Below, in pieces: positions 35,528 to 47,705 of a stretch of 64,000 nucleotides of DNA (position 1 is the stretch's first letter; every line of letters starts with the position of its first letter). Source of the stretch: Dyella mobilis (lineage in GTDB: Bacteria > Pseudomonadota > Gammaproteobacteria > Xanthomonadales > Rhodanobacteraceae); NCBI RefSeq assembly GCF_016904945.1, contig NZ_JADIKF010000038.1:540241-604240 (forward strand), read 5' to 3'. The notes below the pieces were generated by a model, which saw only the letters and a list, made by a program, of their open reading frames with translations, made no database searches and was not told where the DNA came from. The translations under genes and the position numbers were made by a program.

Positions 35528-36157
35528 TCACCACGGTATCGCGACGATGGAGGAAAGCGACTCGCCCACGAACACCGGCGTCTTGTTCGCATGCGTGTCG
35601 GTGGAAGCCAGCGCCTGCGTGCGGGCGATAGGTGCCCAGTTCGCCGAACGCAACACGGTCAGCGCCGTCATCAGGTTGTTCTGCAATGCCGGTACCGCGT
35701 GATGCACCACGTTGCGCAGCGCCGGGTTGGATGCGGAAGCCTTGATGCACTCGTAGGCGGAAATGATCTGGTTGTGATCCCTTACCAGCAAGCCGGCAAA
35801 GGTGCGGTCGAACGTGTCGCCGTCGAGCGATTGCAGGGAAGCGATGCTGGCGTTGCCGTTCGTGGCCGGTGCAGCGGGCACTCTTGCGGTGAAGGGGCTG
35901 AGCTGCGCATTGAGTGCGTTACGTTCTTCGATGACGGCATTGGCCAAGGCGATCACCTTGGGGTTCTGCGATTTCTGCAGGGCCATCGTGGCCATTGCGA
36001 TCTGTGTGGCGTTGTCGGAGGTGGCGCGTGCGAGGAAGGCTTGTTCCTTTGGACTCAGCGTCTGATCGTCGCTGGCGCGGGCAAGCCCGGGTGCCAACGT
36101 CATCCACGCGAGAACCAGTGAAGCCGAAACCAGACCCAAGAAATCAGCCTTGCGCAT
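35528..36157 (-). CDS. DUF4142 secreted protein
   Basis: The start ATG at 36157 (MRKADFLGLVSASLVLAWM) gives 209 residues with a signal peptide ending at GLARA. The mature protein is a ferritin-like helical DUF4142 domain: LSPKEQAFLARATSDNATQIAMATMALQKSQNPKVIALANAVIEER is split over helices 1 and 2, and TFDRTFAGLLVRDHNQIISAYE with the DH motif is in helix 3. Family members are periplasmic or outer-membrane proteins of unknown function. Five more residues are possible upstream (36169). It has its own terminator. Confidence 0.88.
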   Translation of the reverse strand: MRKADFLGLVSASLVLAWMTLAPGLARASDDQTLSPKEQAFLARATSDNATQIAMATMALQKSQNPKVIALANAVIEERNALNAQLSPFTARVPAAPATNGNASIASLQSLDGDTFDRTFAGLLVRDHNQIISAYECIKASASNPALRNVVHHAVPALQNNLMTALTVLRSANWAPIARTQALASTDTHANKTPVFVGESLSSIVAIPW

Positions 36158-36319
36158 AACCCGTCCCAACCTATTGCATGAGCAGTAGTTGCTCCCCTGG
36201 GTACCAATGTGGACTGGGAGAAGTTCAAAGATTGTTTAGAAATTGTCAGGCTCTCATACGGCGCGGTGGCAACGTGCAAGCCGGGTATGCCCGCCGTCGA
36301 AATTTTGGCGCCTGGCGCT

Positions 36320-37444
36320 TCAACGTCGGCGAAGCGTCAGCAGCCTCCAGGCCGCAAATTCCACCATCATCACCGTCAGGCAAGCCATCGGCGGCCACCA
36401 AAAGTAGTGTGAACGCAGCAACACCACGCATACCGCCAACACCAGCAGCACGCTTGCCAGCAGCAACCAAAGTCCCCGCCCGATGCCGGGCAGGCCGTAC
36501 AGCAGCAGCGGCAGCGCCAGCATCGCCGCGGCAAGCAGGAACTGCGCAAGGAAATCGAACGGCGTAACCAGCCAGCCGCGTTCCAGCGATTCGAGCACGT
36601 TGGCCTGGTATTCCACGCCGGGCATCGGGGAATCAGGTGTCTGCAGGATGTCGCCGAGGCCTTCGGAGGTGGCGCCGATCAGTACCCAGCGGTTTTTCAG
36701 CAGCGCGGCGGGAACGTTGCCGTCGATCACGTCGCTGGCGGAAACACGCCCGAACGTGCCCGACGGGCCGGCGTAGCGCAGCAGCACGTAGTTGTTGCGC
36801 ATCCACAGATAAGGCGAGGCATCGTCGTTGGCCGGGTCGTGCAGTCCCGGCAGGTCGGTGATGGGCGAACCCCGCGCAAGCTGGATCAGCGCCAACGCCA
36901 GCGACGGCCAGTACGGACTGCCCAGGCCAGCTTTGAGGTAGGCGCCGCGTACACGTTCGTCCGCATCCTTGGCCACATCGACCTGGCCCAGCGCGGCCAC
37001 GCTGCTGGCAATGGCCGTCACCGGCAGGGCTTCCTGCAGCGGCCCACCGAGGTTGACGGCTTCGGCAAACACCGGCAGCACCACCTTGCCGTTGCGATGA
37101 ATGGCGGCCGCCACCAGCGTGTCGTTGTGCGGATCGTCGGAGGGCGTGGACATGGTTACGTCCATGCCGATGCCGCGCACGCCGTCGGCGGTGAGGCGAT
37201 CGATCAGTTGCGCGTACACCGAGCGCGGCCAGGGAAAGCGCCCGATCGCATCCAGGCTTTTCGGGTCGATCGCCACGATCACCACATCGTCCTTCGGCGT
37301 GTAGTGCCAGAAGCGCGCGTGCAGATCGTAAAGCCCGTTATCCAGCGGCGTGGTGATGCCGCTGACGATCAACAGCACCAACAAGCCCACGCCGGCCATC
37401 CAGACCATGCCGCGCACCAGCCAGGCGAAAGCGCCGGTAGGCAT
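36320..37444 (-). CDS. CHASE2-domain membrane protein without output domain
   Basis: This 374-residue protein has one N-terminal membrane helix (GVGLLVLLIVSGI) and an extracellular CHASE2 sensor domain (residues about 35-280: DNGLYDLHARFW, DVVIVAIDPKSLDAIGRFPWPRSVYAQLI, GIGMDVTMSTPS, VLIGATSEGLGD, PGVEYQANVLESL). Three more helices follow and it ends LLTLRRR. CHASE2 is normally fused to a histidine kinase, adenylate cyclase or diguanylate cyclase; here the protein stops right after the last helix. The next gene upstream on the same strand is a LysM-FecR protein, a frequent partner of CHASE2 proteins. It probably signals with a separate kinase, possibly the hybrid kinase at 39464. Confidence 0.88.
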   Translation of the reverse strand: MPTGAFAWLVRGMVWMAGVGLLVLLIVSGITTPLDNGLYDLHARFWHYTPKDDVVIVAIDPKSLDAIGRFPWPRSVYAQLIDRLTADGVRGIGMDVTMSTPSDDPHNDTLVAAAIHRNGKVVLPVFAEAVNLGGPLQEALPVTAIASSVAALGQVDVAKDADERVRGAYLKAGLGSPYWPSLALALIQLARGSPITDLPGLHDPANDDASPYLWMRNNYVLLRYAGPSGTFGRVSASDVIDGNVPAALLKNRWVLIGATSEGLGDILQTPDSPMPGVEYQANVLESLERGWLVTPFDFLAQFLLAAAMLALPLLLYGLPGIGRGLWLLLASVLLVLAVCVVLLRSHYFWWPPMACLTVMMVEFAAWRLLTLRRR

Positions 37445-37454
37445 CAGCGGCTGG

Positions 37455-37623
37455 TCCGCGTCTCCCTCTCGCCGAAAGGGAGAGGGATGAGGTGAAGAGT
37501 CGGGGTTGCCGAAAGCATCAATGATGACGAGGAAGGTGCCGGGTTGTGGGTCACGGACAGCAAGCAGGCTTTTCGCAAGCGTGTCCCCTCACCTCAACCC
37601 TCTCCCCGGCGGGGAGAGGGGAC
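37455..37623. repeat. CTCTCCC-type palindromic repeats between CHASE2 and FecR genes
   Basis: Two palindromes lie here: CTCCCTCTCGCCGAAAGGGAGAGGG (37463-37487) and CCCTCTCCCCGGCGGGGAGAGGG (37598-37620). Their stems are CCCTCTC/GAGAGGG. They are the same repeat type as at 4139-4201 and are likely REP-like elements; either may also act as a transcription-attenuating hairpin between the two genes. Confidence 0.65.
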
Positions 37624-37635
37624 GTGCGGTTTCTC

Positions 37636-39285
37636 TTATAGCAGCAACCACAACACCAGACCGCCGCCACCCGCCACGGCGGCGACGCGGCACCAGGTGC
37701 AACCCAGGCGAAGCTTCTGCGTTGCGCCCCAGGGGCCGGCGTAGCCGTCGGTGTCGATGGTCTGCACGCGCACATACCAGGTGCCGGAGCCGGGCTTTTT
37801 CATTTGCAGCACCGGCTGGTCCAGGGTCTGGTCGATCGTGGGATGCGCGAAGTCGGGCTTGCGGTCGAATTGAACGTGATAGTGCTGACCGGGCGCGCCA
37901 GCCTGCCAGCCGAAGCTCAACTGGTTGTGCGAGGACTTCGGCTTGCCCATGGACGGCGCGGGCGGTTGCGGCACCAGGTCGAACGGCATTGCATCGCTGT
38001 AGGGGCCGACCTTGTCGCTCTTGTCGCGGCTGGCAATGCGCCAGTAGTAGCGGCCAAAAGGCAGCGCGTTGGGTGCGCGCACGTTGTCGCCGGTGATTTT
38101 GGTTTCGCTTGCGAGCAGTTGCGTGAACTGCGCATCGCTGGCCAGCTGCCACACGTACGATTCCGCTTCCATGCTTTCGGTCCAGCGGAAACGCGGACGC
38201 GTGTCGTGCGCCTTGCCGCCGGGGATCGGTTCCATCACCAGCGGCGGTTGCGGATGACCGCTGATGTGCAGGGTGCACACGCTGTCCTCGCCTTCCAGCC
38301 GGTTGCCGTCGATGCCGTGGACGCGCACGGCGTAGTCGCCATCGGGTACGTCGGGCAGGCTGAGCTGCGGCGAATGGGTGACGTGATCGAGCAGCAGCAC
38401 TTCGAACCGGTCGTTGGGCGCCAGCTGCACGCGGTAGCTTTGCGCACCGTCCAATGCGGTCCAGGCGAATACGTAGGGAATCTGGCTGACCGCCTGGGTC
38501 GGGCAATGCAGGGCCGGTGCGGCAAGCAGGTTCACCGCCTTGGTCGGGCGGGTACCGTTCGCCACCGCCACGCCCTTGTCCTTGGGAACCAGCACGTGGG
38601 CGTGGTCGCCGGCCACGTCGACGCGGCCGGTCAGCACTTCGGTCTGGGTGTGGTTGTCATCGGCACCGACGCGGAAATGCGTGCCGCGCACGCTGGAAAT
38701 GGTGCCGGGCGTTTCCACGCTGAAGTGCGCACCCAGGCCGGTCATCGGCGTCACGGCATTGCTCACCCGGCCATGCTGCAGGCGCAGTCGTGTATCGACC
38801 ATGCCGGTGCGGCCGTAGGCGCTCATGCGGTCCAGGTCCAGCGCGGAGTTTTCCTGCATCAGCACGCGGGAGCCGTCGGCGAACTGCAAAGTGAGGCTGG
38901 CGTTGGCGTCGGTGGTCAAATGCGTGCCGTAGGCCAGCGTCATGCCGGGCGCCACGTTTTCCGCCTGGATCTGGCCGGGCAATTGCACGTGCGCACTGCC
39001 CATCACCGCCACCACTTCGGCCTTGGCCGGCTGCACGCGCAGCCAGGCGATCGGGATGTGCAGCATCATGCCGGGCGGAAGATGCAGCGGGTCGGCGACT
39101 TTGTTGTAGTCCTGCAGTTTCTGCCAGGGCACGTCGGGCCGCAGGTAGCGACCGGAAAGTTCCCAGATGTTGTCTTGCGGGCGCACGCGGTACACCCAGT
39201 CCGCCGCGGAAACCGTCGGCACGATCAACAACACGAGGAGCAGCGCGGCAAGCTGCTGAAGCAGCCTGGTCCGGGTGGGATACAT
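37636..39285 (-). CDS. LysM- and FecR-domain envelope protein
   Basis: The ATG at 39285 gives 549 residues with a signal peptide (LLLVLLIVPTVSAA). A LysM motif at about residues 30-80 (WVYRVRPQDNIWELSGRYL...LPPGMMLHIPI) would bind peptidoglycan. The FecR domain (about 100-230) has TLQFADGSRVLMQENSAL and SSVRGTHFRVG. Two or three fibronectin/Ig-like beta-repeats follow (YRVQLAPNDRF, YVWQLASDAQF, YHVQFDRKPDF) and a C-terminal hydrophobic stretch (VAAVAGGGGLVLWLLL) after CTWCR, possibly a membrane tail. LysM-FecR proteins are usually encoded beside CHASE2 sensors and are thought to present the envelope ligand. The CHASE2 gene is 191 bases downstream. Confidence 0.88.
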   Translation of the reverse strand: MYPTRTRLLQQLAALLLVLLIVPTVSAADWVYRVRPQDNIWELSGRYLRPDVPWQKLQDYNKVADPLHLPPGMMLHIPIAWLRVQPAKAEVVAVMGSAHVQLPGQIQAENVAPGMTLAYGTHLTTDANASLTLQFADGSRVLMQENSALDLDRMSAYGRTGMVDTRLRLQHGRVSNAVTPMTGLGAHFSVETPGTISSVRGTHFRVGADDNHTQTEVLTGRVDVAGDHAHVLVPKDKGVAVANGTRPTKAVNLLAAPALHCPTQAVSQIPYVFAWTALDGAQSYRVQLAPNDRFEVLLLDHVTHSPQLSLPDVPDGDYAVRVHGIDGNRLEGEDSVCTLHISGHPQPPLVMEPIPGGKAHDTRPRFRWTESMEAESYVWQLASDAQFTQLLASETKITGDNVRAPNALPFGRYYWRIASRDKSDKVGPYSDAMPFDLVPQPPAPSMGKPKSSHNQLSFGWQAGAPGQHYHVQFDRKPDFAHPTIDQTLDQPVLQMKKPGSGTWYVRVQTIDTDGYAGPWGATQKLRLGCTWCRVAAVAGGGGLVLWLLL

Positions 39286-39463
39286 CGTCGGAACCCCCAA
39301 AGACAACGGCGCGGCATGGGCTTGCCGCGTCAACGAAACGCCCCCGACGTTACGGATCGGCGCGGGCTGGTGACCTTGGTCCTGGGGACATCAGGCTGCG
39401 CCGAATATTCGAGAGCCATTGTGAGCCAGCAGGGGAGGGGCTGCCAAGGCGGCAACCATACAT

Positions 39464-42355
<2,892 letters not shown>

Positions 42356-42492
42356 GCCGCCCAGCGCTGCGCCAGCGGCAGCGCCATCATGCCTGTTTGC
42401 GGGGCAAGATCAATCCAAAGCGTTTGCTAGAATTCCACCCAACGGGCGGTCCGGTTCCTGCCGCCGGCTTTGGACTTTCACAAAGTTAGGCT

Positions 42493-43155
42493 ATGTCCCC
42501 AACTGGCGAGATAACCCGGATCGTCATCGCCGATGACCATCCCGTCGTGATGCTCGGCGTCCGCGCATTGCTCAAAGGACTCGGCAACGTCGAAGTAGTG
42601 GCCGAGGCCAACAGCGGCGGCGAGCTGCTGAGCGTGCTCGGCAGCGAGCCCTGCGATCTGCTGATCACCGATTTCTCGATGCCCTACGAAGACGGCTCGG
42701 GCGATGGCCTGTCCTTGCTCAAGCGCCTGCGCCGGGATCATCCCAAGCTGCCGATCATCGTGCTGACCATGGTGCACAACCCGGCGCTCACCCGCGGCAT
42801 GCTGGCCGCTGGCGTCAACGGCCTGGTCGGCAAGGTCGCGATGATGAAGGAACTGCTGCTGGCCATCGGTGCGGTGCTCAACGGCCGCACCTATATCTGC
42901 GAAGCCATGCGCGAGCACGTCGCCGACTGGTCCGCCGCGCCGCCGGAAAGCGGCACCGACCCGGCCGTGCTTTCCCAGCGCGAGGCCGAAGTGGTGCGGC
43001 TTTACGCGCAGGGGCTGACGGTGACGCAGATCGCCGAACACCTGCACCGCAGCGTGAAGACGGTCAGCCAGCAGAAGAACGACGCGATGCGCAAGCTGGG
43101 CGTCACGTCCAATACGCAGCTGTTCGAATACGCACGGGCATACGGCCTGCTCTGA
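42493..43155 (+). CDS. NarL/FixJ-family response regulator
   Basis: This 220-residue regulator has a receiver (IVIADDHPVVMLGVRALL, phospho-acceptor Asp in LLITDFSMP, Thr in VLTMVHNP, Lys in GLVGKVA) and a C-terminal LuxR-type helix-turn-helix (LSQREAEVVRLYAQGLTV...IAEHLHRSVKTVSQQK...KLGVTSNTQLFEY). The KTVSQQKNDAMRKL recognition region is that of the RcsB/EvgA subgroup, which receives phosphate from hybrid kinases. That fits the divergent hybrid kinase 137 bases away. The PYEDGSGDG insertion after the phospho-acceptor also occurs in the RcsB/EvgA group. Confidence 0.93.
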   Translation: MSPTGEITRIVIADDHPVVMLGVRALLKGLGNVEVVAEANSGGELLSVLGSEPCDLLITDFSMPYEDGSGDGLSLLKRLRRDHPKLPIIVLTMVHNPALTRGMLAAGVNGLVGKVAMMKELLLAIGAVLNGRTYICEAMREHVADWSAAPPESGTDPAVLSQREAEVVRLYAQGLTVTQIAEHLHRSVKTVSQQKNDAMRKLGVTSNTQLFEYARAYGLL

Positions 43156-43695
43156 CCGCCCGCAAGTTCCGATAGCGCGCCCCTGCGCAGGTCGGGTTAG
43201 CGAAGCGTAACCCGACGAATTCCGCCTCATCGCAAATCGTCCGCGAAGGCCCGCGTCATGGCGAATGCGGGGTGACGCGCTGGCTCCCCCGTCTGCGCGC
43301 TTGCCTGGGCAGAAGTTGAACGAGCGCGTGCTGCGCCGCGACTTTTAGGAATCGTCCGATACAGCCTTCCGCGCCCGGAAAGCATCCTGCACACCAAGAG
43401 GCAACGCATGGCCGCGACGACCGGCAGCTGCGTTCCAGCTTTCCCGCACGACTATGGAAAGGCGTGTGTCAGCGAGTTTACGTTGGCGGCAGGTATGCAC
43501 TACCCCCTGTGAGTTGTGCCTGTCGGGATTTCGTTGCAAGGAGCGGGGGTGGGAAACCCTTGGTCGCCACGCAGGGATCGCCGCCGTGCGAGGCAGGTGT
43601 TCCGCCGCGGCTGACAGCGCCACGGAAAATGTACTGTCCTGGCGCGGAGCCGGGACAGGCTGGCAGCAGGCGCCACGTGTGACGAGGTATCCACG
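43156..43695. other. Intergenic region before the diguanylate cyclase gene
   Basis: In these 540 bases I see one REP-like palindrome at 43189-43219 and no convincing gene. Short open frames at 43454-43711 and 43464-43682 look spurious. The cyclase promoter should lie close to 43696. Confidence 0.4.
43189..43219. repeat. REP-like palindrome, third copy
   Basis: GTCGGGTTAGCG-AAGCGTAACCCGAC forms a near-perfect palindrome with a short loop and is the same sequence type as the two arms of the 29778-29945 element. It lies 33 bases after the stop of the response regulator and could serve as its 3' hairpin. Confidence 0.72.
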
Positions 43696-45015
43696 ATGTT
43701 TCTGGATATGAATGGAGAAACGCTCGAACGCCTGCACGCGGTGATCCGCGCGCATCCCCAATGGCAGTGGGAAACCGATCGCAACTGGCGCTTCACCAAG
43801 GTGGCCGAGCCGCTGCTGCAGTTGCTGGGGCGCGAGCGCGAAAGCGTGCTGGGCCAACCCGTCTACGCCTTCATGCAGGCGGCGGAAGCCGTGCGTGCGG
43901 CGCGTTTTCTTCACGCCCGGCCGGGCGCACCCTTCGCCTGTGTGATTTCCCGCCACGTACACGCCGACGGCAGCACGCTGGCGCTGGAATCCGATGCCGT
44001 GCCGTTGCGCGACGAAGCCGGTCATTGGCAGGGATACCGCGGCATCTCGCAAGGCGTGGTGGACGTGGACTTGGCGCAGAGCGAAAGCGTGTTCCGCATG
44101 CTGGCGGTTTATGACAACGCGCCCAGCGCACTGTCGTTGATCGGCCGCGATGGTCGTTATCTCACCGCCAACGCCGCCTATGCTTCCTTGTACGGCGTTT
44201 CGCCCGAAGACCTGGTCGGGCGCAAGGTGGATGCCTTCATGCACGGCGCCGGCGAGCGACTGCGCCGCAACTTCAAGCAGCTGGATGCGGGCGAGCAGGT
44301 GCCGGCACGCGAAATCGCCCTCGGCGACAAGTTCTACCAGGTGCTGGCCAATCCGGTGCACAACCTGATGGGGCAGGTGGTGGCCATCACGACCGCGCTG
44401 ATGGACATCACCGACCGCAAGCAGGCCGAGCAGAAGCTCGAAGAGGCCAATCGCAAGCTGCAACACTACGCCAAGAACGACCACCTCACCGGCCTGCCCA
44501 ATCGTCGCGAGGTCGATGAAGTGCTGGCAGCCGAGGTACATCGCGCGATGCGCGCGGATCATCCGCTGTCGGTATTGATGATCGACGTGGACGTGTTCAA
44601 GAAATACAACGACAGCTACGGCCATTTGCGCGGCGACGAATGCGTGCGCGCGGTGGCGGCGGAGCTGAAAAAAACCGTGCACCGCCACGACGACCTGGTG
44701 GGGCGCTACGGTGGCGACGAATTCGTCGCCATCCTTCCCGGCACCGATGCGATCGGTGCGCTGAAAGTCGCCGGTGCGATCGTGCATGCCATCCGCGCAC
44801 TGAATATTCCGCACGCGCAGAGCCAGTACGGCAAGGTGACCCTGAGCATCGGCGCGGCAACGCTGGCATGCGTACCCTATGCGCAAGACGTCCAGGAGCA
44901 GTGCGATGCATTGCTGCAGACCGCTGACCGCGCGCTCTATGCGGCCAAGCTGTCCGGCCGCAATGCCGCACACGGGATGTCCGCCGCAGTGCCGCGGCGC
45001 GACCTGGTCAGTTGA
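43696..45015 (+). CDS. Diguanylate cyclase with two PAS domains
   Basis: This 439-residue soluble protein has a PAS-like region (residues about 10-125; WQWETDRNWRFTKV), a second PAS (about 135-255; APSALSLIGRDGRYLTANAAY) with a PAC end (ALMDITDRKQAE), and a GGDEF domain (about 270-425). The GGDEF domain has the intact active motif in VGRYGGDEFVAIL and an RxxD inhibitory site (RHDD) five residues before it, so it should synthesise c-di-GMP and be product-inhibited. The preceding DHLTGLPNRR is canonical. It is followed 42 bases later by a small Cys-containing gene. Confidence 0.93.
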   Translation: MFLDMNGETLERLHAVIRAHPQWQWETDRNWRFTKVAEPLLQLLGRERESVLGQPVYAFMQAAEAVRAARFLHARPGAPFACVISRHVHADGSTLALESDAVPLRDEAGHWQGYRGISQGVVDVDLAQSESVFRMLAVYDNAPSALSLIGRDGRYLTANAAYASLYGVSPEDLVGRKVDAFMHGAGERLRRNFKQLDAGEQVPAREIALGDKFYQVLANPVHNLMGQVVAITTALMDITDRKQAEQKLEEANRKLQHYAKNDHLTGLPNRREVDEVLAAEVHRAMRADHPLSVLMIDVDVFKKYNDSYGHLRGDECVRAVAAELKKTVHRHDDLVGRYGGDEFVAILPGTDAIGALKVAGAIVHAIRALNIPHAQSQYGKVTLSIGAATLACVPYAQDVQEQCDALLQTADRALYAAKLSGRNAAHGMSAAVPRRDLVS

Positions 45016-45057
45016 GGGCGCGGCCGTGCGGATATCGCTGCGTGGCGGAGAACGTAA

Positions 45058-45339
45058 GTGATGCAGCGTCAGGTCACCCACCCGGCCGGGTCATTCGCCG
45101 CCTGCACCAATTGCGGGAAAGAACCGCATCACTACCGCGCACACGGTAGCGCGCGCGACGAAGCCGCGGCCTTCGCGGTATTGGCCGAACGACATCAATT
45201 GGAATGCGCTTGCGAACAGCGTACCGGCTGGTGCGACAGCCTGGCCGAGGCGGTGCGCGCGTGGGAGGAATGGTGCCAAAGCCTGTCCGCTTCGTTCGCG
45301 CGCCTGGATAACGAGCACGAAGCCGCCAACGGCGGCTGA
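45058..45339 (+). CDS. Small Cys/His-rich hypothetical protein
   Basis: This 93-residue protein (GTG at 45058 or ATG at 45061, GGAGA about 10 bases upstream) has CTNCGKEPHHYRAH, CACEQ and a WCDSL motif, so a small metal-binding (zinc) fold is plausible. The rest is helical and rich in Ala, Glu and Trp (LAEAVRAWEEWCQSL). It lies just downstream of the diguanylate cyclase on the same strand and is probably co-transcribed. Function unknown. Confidence 0.6.
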   Translation: MMQRQVTHPAGSFAACTNCGKEPHHYRAHGSARDEAAAFAVLAERHQLECACEQRTGWCDSLAEAVRAWEEWCQSLSASFARLDNEHEAANGG

Positions 45340-45349
45340 GCCTGCGCCA

Positions 45350-47590
45350 TCACGACCCCGGGTGGTAAGTACGCTCCACGTGCCCCTGCAACTGCTCCGG
45401 CCAGAAATACACCTCGCGCAGGTTGCCGGTGGTGTAGCGCTCGGCTTCGTCGTTGAAATGCGCTGAACCGGGATGGCCGCTTTCGCCGCCCGCGGTGATC
45501 GCGCGGGCGCGTACCTTGTCGCCGAATTCCACCACGGCCACGAAGCTGTTGCCGCTGGTGCCGTAGTAGCGCCTGGTGCCGGGCCAGCGATGCGCGCCGA
45601 ACGACGCCAGCGATCCCCAGCGCGACGACGTGAAGGGCACCGGGATGCTGGGCTTGCCGTCATCGAAATGCGGTGCGATGTCGTCGTTGATGCGCTGGAA
45701 ACGATTCACCTCGCCCCACGGCACGCCCCAGCTGCCAAAGTCCTTTTGCAGCCGGTCGCAGGCATCGGCCAATGCCTGCAAGCGCGTTTGCGCGCCGGCG
45801 GTTTTCGCCATCCGTTCGTAGACGGACAGACCCTCGGCGTTGTCGGCCTTGTCCATCTTGTCCCACAGGATGTCGCCCCAGTACACCGCCAAGGTCGTCG
45901 GCATCGAAGCGATGCCCCAGCGATAGTCCCAGGTGCGCAGCAGGGCGATCGGGCCGGCCAGCTTTTGCTTGAGCGGATCGCTTGCCGGCAGCGCATCGTA
46001 GTCGCCGACCAGGATCGGTATCTGCCGCGCAAACTCCGGTAGATAAGAATCGAATGCCAGGGTGATCAGCGAGGTCAGCGTAAAGCCCTGCTTGCCGGTC
46101 AACAGCATGGTGGCGTGGATGCCGCGCGGATTCTCGCCCACCGTGTCCATGTAACGCGGAAAATCCTCGCGCCTGGGGCTGTAAGGACCGGCGGCGGAGT
46201 AAGGCCAGTCGTTGGTATTCATCACCCAGCCGTTCGGCGGATTCACCACGTGCGGCAGCTTGTCGAGCGGCAGCAAGCCGTGCCAGTCGGTCGCCGGATC
46301 GCTGCCGTCCACCGGCTTGGTGTAGTCGAAGCGATCGTCGCGCTTTGGAATGAACTGCGGATGCAAATAGGCGATCTCGCCCTTGTCGTCCGCAAACAGC
46401 GTGTTGTTGGACGAATTGGCCTGCAGTTCGGCCACCTTGAGGTAGCTGGCGTAATCGCTGGCCTTGGTGCGCAGCCAACTCTGCTCCAGTGCCTGCATCG
46501 GCCTGTTCATCAACGCCTCGGCGATCCACTTGCCGTCGAGTGCACGCACGATCGGGCCGTGATGGGTGGCATAGACCGTGAAACTGCGTTGGCCCATCGA
46601 GCCGTTCGGCTTGCGGTACGGCACCGTGATCTGTCGCGTCGTCACCGGACGCAGCGCATTGCCGTAGCGATAGAACAGCTTGCCGTTCTGATGCACGATG
46701 GTCTCGGCAAACTCGTCCACCGCATCGGCCGTGGTCGAGGTATGCATCCATCCGATGTGCCGGTTGAACCCCTGGTAGACGAAGAACTGGCCCCACGTCA
46801 CCGCGCCGTAGGCATCCAGGCCCTGATCGCTGCTCATCTGCAATTCGGAGCGGAAGTAGAACGAGGTGTGCGGATTGATCAGCAGCAGGGCATGTCCGTC
46901 CGCCGTCAGCCTGGGTGCGATCGCGATGCCGTTGGAACCGGAGGGCTCCACCCAGCTGGAAGGCGTATCGACCACGGCGACCGCCGGTTCGCCCTTGTCG
47001 TAGAACGCTTGCAGATCGTGCAGCGACACGCGCTCGACGTCGCCGCCGATGCTGCCTTCGCTGAAGCTGAGCGCCATCCACGGTTCGAAGTGGTTGATTA
47101 CGCGCGGATGCACGCCCGGGTGCGTGGCCAGATAGTCGTTGAGGCCGTCGGCCCAGGCGTTCATCAGCGCCTTCAACCAGGCCGGGCTGTCGGCATAGTC
47201 GCGTTGCAGGTCGGCAGGGTCGATAAACAGCTTCATGCGCAGGTCGCGCCAGATCTGCGATTCGCCTTCGGCTTCGGCCAGCCGCCCCATCGCATTGAGG
47301 TAATTGGTCTCCACGCGATTGAAGTCGTCTTCGGCTTGCGCGTAAGCCATGCCGAACACGGCATCGGCATCCGTCTTGCCGTGTACGTGCGCAATGCCCC
47401 AGTCGTCGCGCGTGATCGTGACGGCCTGTGCTTCGTGTTGCCAGCGCGTTTGCTCCGCCGTGGTGGCGGAAGCGCAGACGGCCATGCCGCAAGCGATCAA
47501 GCCGGCGCAGAGCGAGTGTCGCCTGCGCGGACGAAACGAGCCCCTGGCAGGAACGATGTGCCCGAAAAGTTCGTCGAGGAAAGTTGGCAT
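45350..47590 (-). CDS. Penicillin/acyl-homoserine-lactone acylase (S45, Ntn hydrolase)
   Basis: The 746-residue preprotein has a basic N-terminus and a signal segment (LCAGLIACGMAVCASATT), an alpha-chain opening TITRDDWGIAHVHGKTDADAVFGM, and the autoprocessing site before Ser in EPSGSNGIAIAP (about residue 213). That Ser becomes the N-terminal nucleophile of the beta chain. The beta chain has LLINPHTSFYFRSE, GWMHTSTTADAVDEF and WVMNTNDWPYSAAGP with the expected Asn, and ends GNLREVYFWPEQLQ. Enzymes of this group cleave penicillins, N-acyl-homoserine lactones or related amides in the periplasm. The substrate cannot be told from sequence. The GSN variant of the usual SN site is normal. Confidence 0.92.
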   Translation of the reverse strand: MPTFLDELFGHIVPARGSFRPRRRHSLCAGLIACGMAVCASATTAEQTRWQHEAQAVTITRDDWGIAHVHGKTDADAVFGMAYAQAEDDFNRVETNYLNAMGRLAEAEGESQIWRDLRMKLFIDPADLQRDYADSPAWLKALMNAWADGLNDYLATHPGVHPRVINHFEPWMALSFSEGSIGGDVERVSLHDLQAFYDKGEPAVAVVDTPSSWVEPSGSNGIAIAPRLTADGHALLLINPHTSFYFRSELQMSSDQGLDAYGAVTWGQFFVYQGFNRHIGWMHTSTTADAVDEFAETIVHQNGKLFYRYGNALRPVTTRQITVPYRKPNGSMGQRSFTVYATHHGPIVRALDGKWIAEALMNRPMQALEQSWLRTKASDYASYLKVAELQANSSNNTLFADDKGEIAYLHPQFIPKRDDRFDYTKPVDGSDPATDWHGLLPLDKLPHVVNPPNGWVMNTNDWPYSAAGPYSPRREDFPRYMDTVGENPRGIHATMLLTGKQGFTLTSLITLAFDSYLPEFARQIPILVGDYDALPASDPLKQKLAGPIALLRTWDYRWGIASMPTTLAVYWGDILWDKMDKADNAEGLSVYERMAKTAGAQTRLQALADACDRLQKDFGSWGVPWGEVNRFQRINDDIAPHFDDGKPSIPVPFTSSRWGSLASFGAHRWPGTRRYYGTSGNSFVAVVEFGDKVRARAITAGGESGHPGSAHFNDEAERYTTGNLREVYFWPEQLQGHVERTYHPGS

Positions 47591-47650
47591 CGCCCCGTGG
47601 CCTGCTCGTTAGACGTCGGGCCATGGTAGCGAATGGCTGCTTGCAGCGAA

Positions 47651-47676
47651 CAGGCCCGGGCATGAGCCCGGGCCTG
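47651..47676 (-). terminator. Strong hairpin, probable terminator of the second S53 gene
   Basis: A perfect 10-bp stem CAGGCCCGGG/CCCGGGCCTG with a 6-base loop lies 30 bases after the S53 peptidase stop and before the acylase start. The minus-strand side has no T tract, while the plus side has CTTTCTT, so termination efficiency in the required direction is uncertain. Confidence 0.5.
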
Positions 47677-47705
47677 CTTTCTTACGCTAACGACTTCGGC
47701 CGCGA

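Noticed and set aside
43454-43711. Small genes in the 43.2-43.7 kb gap
   Set aside because: Overlapping frames in GC-rich sequence without ribosome-binding sites and with Cys/Arg/Gly-rich shadow composition.
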